Shown here in pieces: positions 6,647 to 12,234 of a stretch of DNA of 12,234 nucleotides. The stretch spans positions 1 through 12,234 of the forward strand of contig CAKREH010000050.1 of the NCBI GenBank assembly GCA_934317215.1, written 5' to 3'. Source of the stretch: an uncultured Roseburia sp. (GTDB lineage: Bacteria > Bacillota > Clostridia > Lachnospirales > Lachnospiraceae). Every line of letters begins with the position of its first letter. Positions within the stretch are counted from its first letter, which is position 1. Position numbers and translations under genes: made by a program. The notes beneath the pieces are model-generated. The model did no database searches. It saw only the letters and a program-made list of their open reading frames with translations, and had not been told where the DNA came from.

Positions 6647-7498
6647 TTAATCCAATTCGATTGAATCCGATATATAATAGTGAAACTTATTTTTTCTGCA
6701 ATACTGTTTAATTTGTCTGATCAGTTTTTTATCTTTCGTGTATTCTAAAAGATAGACTTCCATTCTATCTTTTTTGCATTTTTGAACATAATCGGAAAAA
6801 TATTTGCGCACATCTTCTGGCTGTTTCCCAAACGTGCCCGTTTCAAACCGAATACTGCTCCACACAGATTCCTGATTGACGGCAGTCATGATATCTTTCG
6901 CCGATCCGTATGTTTTTCTGTACTTTGTCACAAAAACATCTCCGCCATTGATCATGACACCTTTTCCAAGACGTTTGATATTTTTCAGTATTTTGACCAG
7001 TCCTTTAAAATTTTTCTTTGTCTTTGCATAATCGTAGACATCGCAGTTGTCAATAAAGAAACCATCCACCCCTTTTTTCAGCAGCTTCTTCGACAGTTTT
7101 CCCATAAACTTCTGCCAGTCCTTATTTGAAACATCTACCCACTTTTCTTCTTCCCAGTTCTCATAATTTCCGATTGTAAGATATTCATATTTCTTATAAT
7201 AATAGCGAAAATTCTCGATGGAACCGACATTTAAGTAGGTATATACTTTTACGCCTTTTTTGTGCAGGGTACGGATATCTTTTGCAGAAAAATACTGTGC
7301 ATCAATGACCACCAGTCTATATCCGTATAACTTTTTTATCTGAGACGAATCAATGCTTAAAAATACGCCATAATCTTTTTTCTCTTTTTGGTTCTTTCCG
7401 TCTACCTCACATGGTCCTGACAGTATGCCAAGAAATAAACTGAACATCCATGTTAAAATCAAAATCTTTTTCCAAAAATATTTCGATTTTTTACTCAC
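6647..7498 (-). CDS. Membrane-anchored GH114-like (endo-alpha-1,4-polygalactosaminidase family) protein
   Basis: A 283-aa protein with a basic N-terminus, one hydrophobic segment (about 12-28) and a single TIM-barrel domain resembling GH114 / TM1410 glycosidases, which act on galactosaminogalactan-like exopolysaccharides. Seen: VVIDAQYF with D66, YLNVGSIE (88-95), DVSNKDW (122-128), and DGFFIDN with D145 and D150. These acidic strand ends are the likely catalytic positions. No good signal-peptidase site or lipobox (SGPC has proline before the cysteine), so the domain is probably tethered outside by its N-terminal helix. Start choice: the frame extends to ATGs at 7513 and 7522, but neither has a ribosome binding site. 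The GTG at 7498 has GGGGAG seven bases upstream and overlaps the transporter gene by eight bases, giving a coupled start. Lysine- and tyrosine-rich composition. Activity is inferred from the fold only. Confidence 0.72.
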   Translation of the reverse strand: MSKKSKYFWKKILILTWMFSLFLGILSGPCEVDGKNQKEKKDYGVFLSIDSSQIKKLYGYRLVVIDAQYFSAKDIRTLHKKGVKVYTYLNVGSIENFRYYYKKYEYLTIGNYENWEEEKWVDVSNKDWQKFMGKLSKKLLKKGVDGFFIDNCDVYDYAKTKKNFKGLVKILKNIKRLGKGVMINGGDVFVTKYRKTYGSAKDIMTAVNQESVWSSIRFETGTFGKQPEDVRKYFSDYVQKCKKDRMEVYLLEYTKDKKLIRQIKQYCRKNKFHYYISDSIELD

Positions 7499-8456
7499 TC
7501 CTGTTCTCCCCATGACTTTCATCTGCTAATTTTGCTTTTCGCTGTACCGGCAGCTGCGCTAAAATGATCGCCGAAAAAATCAGACAACATCCCAGTATCT
7601 CTTTTGCATTCAGCTTCTGTCCAAGAATCAGCCAGCCAAATACCGCCGAAAATACGGCTTCCAAACTCATAATTAAGGATGCCACGGTAGGATTAAGCCC
7701 ATTCTGTCCAATGATCTGTAACGTATATCCCACACCACATGACATAATTCCCGCATACAAAATCGGAACCCACGCCGACCATGATAAAAAGGCTGACGCC
7801 CACGCTTCAATACCCGAAATTGAATGCTGCATATCAACTGTAAACATCGGAATCGCAGTCAGCAAACCGGTTACCAGAAACTGTATCATGGAAAGACGTA
7901 CCCCATCAACCTTCGGAGAAAAATAATCGACAAATAAAATCTGTATGGAAAAACCGAGTGCACAGCAAAGAAGCAGCAGATCCGCCGGCTGAAATCCATT
8001 CTTATCCTGCATACACAGAAAATACAGTCCCACCAGTGCCAGAGCAACTGCAAACCAGATATTTATCCCACATTTTTTATGTAAAAATAATCCGAGAATC
8101 GGCACCAGTAATATATACACCGCTGTCAGGAAACCTGCTTTTCCCGCACTTGCCCCCATCAAAATTCCAACCTGCTGCAAGTTTGTAGATATACAAAGTG
8201 CCACTCCACAACAAATTCCACCTTTTATCAGCAATTTATAATCTTCTTTCGTCTGTGGTTTTCTTGGCGACAGATCTTTTTTATCTAAAAATTTCATGAC
8301 AGGTATCAATACCAGTGCCCCGATAATACACCGGACACAATTAAACGAATATGCTCCGATTGTCTGTCCACCAACTGTCTGAGCCACAAATGCAGCCCCC
8401 CAGACGGCTGCCGTTACCAATAACAGGATACTATTTCTTGTTGTTTTATTGTTCAT
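7491..8456 (-). CDS. EamA-type DMT-superfamily transporter
   Basis: A 321-aa inner-membrane protein with about ten hydrophobic helices in two EamA repeats (about 8-150 and 158-308). This is the drug/metabolite transporter layout of RhaT/YdcZ-like exporters. The first repeat starts LLVTAAVWGAAFVAQ, typical of EamA; the second contains the characteristic TVASLIMSLEAVFSAVFGWLILGQKL segment (split here for reading: about residues 256-282), with the conserved Glu before the last helices. The C-terminal tail is short and charged. ATG at 8456 has GAGG six bases upstream. It is first in a leftward run with the GH114-like gene (overlapping) and the CPBP gene. Substrate cannot be predicted: amino acids, nucleosides, sugars or metabolites are all exported by this superfamily. 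No clear sigma-A promoter was found in the 130 bases before it. Confidence 0.88.
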   Translation of the reverse strand: MNNKTTRNSILLLVTAAVWGAAFVAQTVGGQTIGAYSFNCVRCIIGALVLIPVMKFLDKKDLSPRKPQTKEDYKLLIKGGICCGVALCISTNLQQVGILMGASAGKAGFLTAVYILLVPILGLFLHKKCGINIWFAVALALVGLYFLCMQDKNGFQPADLLLLCCALGFSIQILFVDYFSPKVDGVRLSMIQFLVTGLLTAIPMFTVDMQHSISGIEAWASAFLSWSAWVPILYAGIMSCGVGYTLQIIGQNGLNPTVASLIMSLEAVFSAVFGWLILGQKLNAKEILGCCLIFSAIILAQLPVQRKAKLADESHGENRSE

Positions 8457-8589
8457 CTTCTGCCTCTTTCTAAATCAATCATATTACTGTAAGTCCTGCC
8501 TGTTACCTCCTTATTTCCTGCAGGCTCATTAGATAACAGTTTACCATTCTTTTGGAATAAATGCATCAGCAAAAACTGTTTTATAGAAC
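8457..8589 (-). other. Untranslated leader upstream of the EamA transporter; nothing firmly assignable
   Basis: Read on the minus strand this stretch carries a perfect AAGGAGGT at 8522-8515 with no start codon at a usable distance, and an open frame (ATG at 8566) that ends in TGA overlapping the transporter ATG as ATGA. That frame would encode about 37 residues ending MIDLERGRR but has no ribosome binding site of its own. It is listed as a leader with a possible coupling peptide, not as a gene. Confidence 0.3.
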
Positions 8590-8716
8590 AAAGAGTCGCT
8601 TGCGACTCTTTCGCGCTCGAGCGGTGCTGTTTACAGCTAACTTCTACTCCGCGAGATGCGCATCCCGCCCGGAGGGCTTTTTCATTCATAGGACGTAATT
8701 TCCTATGAATGAAAAA
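8590..8716. repeat. Palindrome-dense mosaic element
   Basis: Six inverted repeats follow one another within 127 bases: 8590-8599 with 8602-8611 (10 bp perfect, two-base loop), CGCTCGAGCG at 8614-8623, GCTGTTTACAGC at 8626-8637, GATGCGCATC at 8655-8664 nested inside CTCCG (8647-8651) with CGGAG (8670-8674), GCCC/GGGC at 8667-8677, and a perfect 16-bp stem 8678-8693 with 8701-8716. It looks like a dispersed, non-coding repeat family (similar palindromes are recalled from Lachnospiraceae genomes, not checked). It shares the ten bases GAGATGCGCA with the SDR leader (347-356 and 8653-8662). Confidence 0.65.
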
Positions 8717-8748
8717 AACCGCAACCCCCGATTTCTCAGGGATTGCGG
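8712..8748 (-). terminator. Intrinsic terminator of tuf
   Basis: On the minus strand CCGCAATCCC (8748-8739) pairs with GGGGTTGCGG (8728-8719), ten pairs with one G-U, followed directly by seven T (8718-8712). It lies 36 bases after the tuf stop. The T-run also forms part of the next 16-bp hairpin, so the transcript end abuts the mosaic repeat. Confidence 0.9.
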
Positions 8749-8783
8749 AATACAATCTGCAATATATAATTTAAAATTATAAA

Positions 8784-9971
8784 TTACTCGATAACTGTAG
8801 CAACACGTCCAGATCCTACTGTACGTCCACCCTCACGGATAGCGAATGTAAGACCCTGCTCCATAGCTACTGGGTGAATTAACTCGATAGTCATCTCGAT
8901 GTTATCGCCAGGCATGCACATCTCTGTACCAGCTGGTAAGTTACATACACCAGTTACGTCTGTTGTTCTGAAGTAGAACTGTGGACGGTAGTTGTTGAAG
9001 AATGGAGTATGACGACCACCCTCATCTTTTGTTAAAACGTAAACCTGAGCTGTAAATTTACGATGGCATGTAACTGTACCTGGTTTAGCAAGAACCTGAC
9101 CACGAACGATCTGATCACGGTTGATACCACGAAGTAATGCACCGATGTTATCACCAGCCTGAGCCTCGTCTAACTGTTTACGGAACATCTCGATACCAGT
9201 TACAACTGTTGTCTGAACTTCCTCTTTCACACCAAGGATCTCAAGGTTATCATTTAAGTGTAATGTACCTCTCTCAACACGTCCGGTAGCAACTGTACCA
9301 CGACCTGTGATTGTGAATACGTCCTCAACTGGCATTAAGAATGGTTTATCTGTATCACGCTGTGGATCTGGGATGTACTCATCAACAGTATCCATTAACT
9401 CCATGATCTTGTCTCCCCACTCGCCGTTTGGATCTTCAAGAGCTTTTAAAGCAGAACCTTTGATGATCGGGCATCCTTCGAAGCCGTACTCTTCAAGCTG
9501 CTCTGTAACTTCCATCTCTACTAACTCGATTAACTCCGGATCGTCTACCATATCGCATTTGTTTAAGAAAACAACGATGTAAGGTACACCTACCTGACGG
9601 GATAATAAGATGTGCTCTTTTGTCTGAGCCATAACACCGTCAGTAGCAGCTACAACGAGGATAGCACCATCCATCTGAGCAGCACCAGTGATCATGTTCT
9701 TAACGTAATCGGCATGACCTGGGCAGTCAACGTGTGCGTAATGTCTCTTCTCTGTCTCATACTCGATGTGAGCAGTAGAAATTGTGATACCACGCTCTCT
9801 CTCTTCTGGAGCTTTATCGATGTTATCGAAATCTGTAGCTGTGTTACCAGCAACTCTTGCAGCTAATACTTTAGAGATAGCAGCTGTTAAAGTTGTTTTA
9901 CCATGGTCAACGTGTCCAATGGTACCGATATTACAATGTGGTTTTGTTCTTTCAAACTTAGCTTTTGCCAT
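8784..9971 (-). CDS. tuf: Translation elongation factor Tu
   Basis: A full-length 395-aa EF-Tu, the GTPase that brings aminoacyl-tRNA to the ribosome A site. All GTP-binding elements are present: P-loop GHVDHGKT (19-26), switch I RGITI (60-64) with T63, DCPGH (82-86) with catalytic H86, NKCD (137-140) and SAL (173-175), followed by the two beta-barrel domains ending VATVIE. AAGGAGG precedes the ATG by ten bases. It stands directly downstream of fusA in the str-operon order, but 232 bases apart and with its own consensus promoter, so it can be expressed apart from fusA. Codon choice is strongly biased (few codons per residue), as expected for one of the most abundant proteins. Identification is secure; whether the genome has a second tuf copy cannot be seen. 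Confidence 0.99.
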   Translation of the reverse strand: MAKAKFERTKPHCNIGTIGHVDHGKTTLTAAISKVLAARVAGNTATDFDNIDKAPEERERGITISTAHIEYETEKRHYAHVDCPGHADYVKNMITGAAQMDGAILVVAATDGVMAQTKEHILLSRQVGVPYIVVFLNKCDMVDDPELIELVEMEVTEQLEEYGFEGCPIIKGSALKALEDPNGEWGDKIMELMDTVDEYIPDPQRDTDKPFLMPVEDVFTITGRGTVATGRVERGTLHLNDNLEILGVKEEVQTTVVTGIEMFRKQLDEAQAGDNIGALLRGINRDQIVRGQVLAKPGTVTCHRKFTAQVYVLTKDEGGRHTPFFNNYRPQFYFRTTDVTGVCNLPAGTEMCMPGDNIEMTIELIHPVAMEQGLTFAIREGGRTVGSGRVATVIE

Positions 9972-10042
9972 TTTTGAATATCCTCCTTAAAATGATGCCC
10001 TATGGGCTATAGTTGTTATTTTCAATAACTCGGCTAACTCTG
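9972..10042 (-). promoter_or_regulatory. tuf 5' leader with two small hairpins
   Basis: Between the tuf promoter and start codon the leader holds GTTATT-GAA-AATAAC (10029-10015) and GCCC-ATA-GGGC (10007-9997), then the AAGGAGG site (9987-9981). Both stems are short but perfect. Such 5' stems commonly protect abundant mRNAs, but a regulatory role here is only a guess. Confidence 0.4.
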
Positions 10043-10071
10043 ATTATATAAAATAATCATTGGTTTTTCAA
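10043..10071 (-). promoter_or_regulatory. tuf: tuf promoter
   Basis: On the minus strand TTGAAA (10071-10066), a 17-base AT-rich spacer and TATAAT (10048-10043) form a near-perfect sigma-A promoter in the fusA-tuf gap. Transcription would start about 65 bases before the tuf ATG. Confidence 0.85.
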
Positions 10072-10082
10072 GCTATTTCTTA

Positions 10083-10113
10083 CCGGATTTCCTATATTTT
10101 ACAGGAAATCCGG
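10083..10113. other. Perfect 11-bp hairpin between fusA and tuf
   Basis: CCGGATTTCCT (10083-10093) pairs perfectly with AGGAAATCCGG (10103-10113) across nine bases. Read in the fusA direction it is followed by TAAGAAATAG, with no T-run, so it is not a classical terminator. It may be an mRNA-stabilising or processing stem at the fusA 3' end, a factor-assisted stop, or a partial attenuator that lowers read-through into tuf. Confidence 0.6.
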
Positions 10114-10129
10114 ATGTTTTAGTATTATT

Positions 10130-10233
10130 CACAGAAAAAACAGATGGTGCATTATTTAGATTTGTCTGCTAATACCTTTTCCACAGGAAAAACAGATGGT
10201 CTATTATTTAGATTTGTCTGCTAATACCTTTTC
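10130..10233. repeat. 52-bp tandem duplication of the fusA 3' end
   Basis: Copy A (10130-10181) and copy B (10182-10233) are 52 bases each and differ at three positions. Copy B contains the last codons and stop of fusA. Copy A repeats that tail, stop codon included, just downstream of the gene, where it is not translated. The high identity suggests a recent slippage or unequal-recombination event. Confidence 0.9.
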
Positions 10234-12234
10234 CTGTACATTCTTTGGTACTGGCTCATATTTTTCGAAGAACATAGAGTAGTTACCACGTCCCTGTGTC
10301 TTAGAACGTAAGTCTGTAGAATATCCGAACATCTCAGCAAGCGGAACATAAGCTTTTACAAGCTTACCGCCACCGATATCATCCATTCCCTCGATACGTC
10401 CACGACGGGAGTTGATATCACCGATAACATCACCCATGTATTCCTCTGGCATAGTTACTTCAACCTTCATGATCGGCTCAAGTAATACCGGGCTTGCCTT
10501 CTGCATAGCTTCCTTGAAAGCCATAGATCCGGCAATGTGGAATGCCATCTCGGATGAATCGACTTCATGGTAAGATCCGTCGTATACGTTAGCATGTACA
10601 CCAAGTACCGGGAATCCTCCAAGAATACCAGCCTGAGCTGCTTCTTCGATACCTTCACCTACTGCCGGGATGTATTCCTTCGGAATAGCACCACCAACTA
10701 CGCTAGACTCGAACTTGAATGTCTCTTCACCGTTCGGATCCATCGGCTCGAATTTAACTTTACAGTGTCCGTACTGTCCACGTCCACCAGACTGTTTTGC
10801 ATATTTGTACTCAACATCTACAGGTTTTGTAAATGTCTCTTTGTAAGCAACCTGAGGTGCACCAACGTTTGCCTCTACCTTAAATTCACGAAGGAGACGG
10901 TCAACGATGATCTCCAGATGAAGCTCACCCATACCAGCGATGATTGTCTGACCTGTTTCCTGATCAGTATGCGCACGGAATGTAGGATCCTCTTCTGCAA
11001 GTTTTGCAAGAGCCTCACCCATCTTACCCTGTCCAGCCTTTGTTTTCGGCTCAATAGCAAGCTCGATAACCGGCTCTGGGAATTCCATGGACTCTAAGAT
11101 TACAGGATGCTGCTCATCACAGATGGTATCACCTGTTGTGGTGAACTTAAATCCAACTGCTGCTGCGATATCACCAGAGTAAACTCTGTCGAGCTCCTGT
11201 CTCTTATTCGCATGCATCTGAAGGATACGTCCAACACGCTCTTTTTTATCTTTTGTTGCATTGAGAACGTAAGAACCTGCTGCCATGCTACCGGAGTATA
11301 CACGGAAGAATGCAAGTTTACCTACGAATGGGTCAGCCATGATCTTGAATGCTAAAGCTGAGAACGGCTCATCATCAGATGAATGTCTCTCTACTTCGTT
11401 TCCATCCAGATCTACACCCTTGATTGAAGGGATGTCTGTTGGAGCCGGCATGTACTCGATAATTGCATCAAGAAGCTTCTGTACACCCTTGTTTCTGTAA
11501 GCAGAACCACAGCAAACAGGTACAGCTGTACATTCACAGGTAGCTTTTCTCAATACTTTTTTCATTTCCTCTACGGATGGTTCTTCACCCTCAAGGTACA
11601 TCATCATTAAGTCATCATCTAACTCGCAGATTTTCTCGATTAACTCAGAACGGTAAAGCTCTGCATCATCTTTCATATCACCTAAATCATCGGTAACAGT
11701 GATATTATCACCCTTATCGTCGTTGTAGATGTATGCTTTCATCTCGAATAAGTCAATGACACCTTTGAAATCATCCTCTTTACCAATCGGTAACTGAAGA
11801 ACGATTGCATTTTTTCCTAATCTTGTACGGATCTGATCAACAGCACCGTAGAAGTTTGCACCTAAGATATCCATCTTATTGATGAATGCCATACGCGGTA
11901 CATTGTAGGTATCAGCCTGACGCCATACGTTCTCGGACTGAGGCTCAACACCACCCTTTGCACAGAAGACGCCGACAGCGCCATCAAGTACACGGAGTGA
12001 ACGCTCTACCTCTACTGTAAAGTCAACATGACCAGGGGTATCAATGATATTGATACGATGCTCTAAAGCACCTGCCTTTGGTTTTGTGAACTCTTCCAAT
12101 GTCCAGTGACATGTTGTAGCGGCTGATGTAATCGTGATACCTCTTTCCTGCTCCTGCTCCATCCAGTCCATGGTAGCAGTACCTTCATGAGTATCACCAA
12201 TCTTATAGTTAACACCGGTATAGTAAAGAATACG
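10204..12234 (-). CDS. fusA: Translation elongation factor G, N-terminus cut by the window end
   Basis: EF-G, the GTPase that drives ribosomal translocation and, with ribosome recycling factor, subunit splitting. The frame stays open to the window edge, so 676 residues are visible; about 28 N-terminal residues including the P-loop (normally AHIDAGKT) lie outside. The internal ATG at 12171 is not the start: codons before it read YYTGVNYKIGDTHEG, a conserved EF-G segment. Visible motifs, numbered within the fragment: RGITIT (31-36), DTPGHVDF (65-72), NKMD (119-122) and GSAYRNKG, then domains II-V ending EKVLADKSK. The stop codon lies in the downstream copy of a 52-bp tandem repeat. Followed by tuf in the classic rpsL-rpsG-fusA-tuf order. 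Codon use is strongly biased, as in tuf. Confidence 0.98.
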   Translation of the reverse strand, partial: RILYYTGVNYKIGDTHEGTATMDWMEQEQERGITITSAATTCHWTLEEFTKPKAGALEHRINIIDTPGHVDFTVEVERSLRVLDGAVGVFCAKGGVEPQSENVWRQADTYNVPRMAFINKMDILGANFYGAVDQIRTRLGKNAIVLQLPIGKEDDFKGVIDLFEMKAYIYNDDKGDNITVTDDLGDMKDDAELYRSELIEKICELDDDLMMMYLEGEEPSVEEMKKVLRKATCECTAVPVCCGSAYRNKGVQKLLDAIIEYMPAPTDIPSIKGVDLDGNEVERHSSDDEPFSALAFKIMADPFVGKLAFFRVYSGSMAAGSYVLNATKDKKERVGRILQMHANKRQELDRVYSGDIAAAVGFKFTTTGDTICDEQHPVILESMEFPEPVIELAIEPKTKAGQGKMGEALAKLAEEDPTFRAHTDQETGQTIIAGMGELHLEIIVDRLLREFKVEANVGAPQVAYKETFTKPVDVEYKYAKQSGGRGQYGHCKVKFEPMDPNGEETFKFESSVVGGAIPKEYIPAVGEGIEEAAQAGILGGFPVLGVHANVYDGSYHEVDSSEMAFHIAGSMAFKEAMQKASPVLLEPIMKVEVTMPEEYMGDVIGDINSRRGRIEGMDDIGGGKLVKAYVPLAEMFGYSTDLRSKTQGRGNYSMFFEKYEPVPKNVQEKVLADKSK

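Noticed and set aside
7385..7420. Lipoprotein lipobox in the GH114-like protein
   Set aside because: The cysteine follows S-G-P; proline directly before the cysteine does not fit the lipobox, so a plain membrane anchor is more likely.
8667..8682. Plus-strand terminator (GCCC-GGA-GGGC followed by five T)
   Set aside because: It has the right shape, but no plus-strand gene precedes it and the stem is only four pairs; it is treated as part of the mosaic repeat.
8453..8755. 100-aa gene on the minus strand
   Set aside because: Most of it is a translation through the palindromic repeat and the tuf terminator, with no ribosome binding site and no protein-like pattern.
9307..9990. Plus-strand frames opposite tuf
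   Set aside because: They are antisense shadows of the EF-Tu coding sequence without ribosome binding sites.
10567..11097. 176-codon plus-strand frame opposite fusA
   Set aside because: It arises from the biased codon use of fusA read backwards; it is Cys- and Ser-rich with no start signal and no family match.

Overview
The window looks like chromosome of a low-to-moderate GC, gut-type Firmicute, most likely a Lachnospiraceae member (Roseburia / Agathobacter / Lachnospira-like). This is inferred from the EF-Tu and EF-G protein sequences, strong AAGGAGG-type ribosome binding sites, TTGAAA-17-TATAAT promoters, and a gene set built around plant and storage polysaccharides. No phage, transposase, CRISPR array, rRNA or tRNA gene was seen.

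Layout, left to right. (1) 1-382 has no gene: two near-identical 79-bp tandem repeats with a perfect hairpin, a decayed third copy, and a strongly structured leader. (2) A rightward 243-aa SDR reductase (383-1114), possibly the EF-P 5-aminopentanone reductase, ends in an intrinsic terminator. (3) A leftward two-gene operon holds a class II aldolase (3250-3978) and a GlgX-type glycogen debranching enzyme (1139-3253) joined by an ATGA overlap. (4) Back-to-back with it is a rightward pectinesterase without signal peptide (4110-5144). The two divergent promoters appear to share one -35 hexamer. (5) A 50-aa one-helix membrane protein (5246-5398) follows. (6) A long two-way terminator hairpin separates it from a leftward operon: EamA-type transporter (7491-8456), membrane-anchored GH114-like protein (6647-7498, GTG start) and CPBP membrane protease (5544-6605). 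(7) At the right end is the distal part of the str operon on the minus strand: fusA (EF-G, cut by the window end) and tuf (EF-Tu). tuf has its own consensus promoter and a strong terminator.

Functional picture. Pectin demethylation inside the cell, aldolase cleavage of sugar phosphates and alpha-glucan debranching fit a carbohydrate-fermenting gut anaerobe. The transporter/GH114/CPBP operon is a cell-surface group of unknown purpose. EF-G and EF-Tu are core translation.

The less ordinary material is mostly non-coding. It comprises the 79-bp repeats, a possible small palindromic insertion duplicating the Shine-Dalgarno sequence of the SDR gene, a palindrome-dense mosaic downstream of tuf, a 52-bp tandem duplication of the 3' end of fusA, and the shared -35 divergent promoters. 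No clearly new multi-gene system was found.
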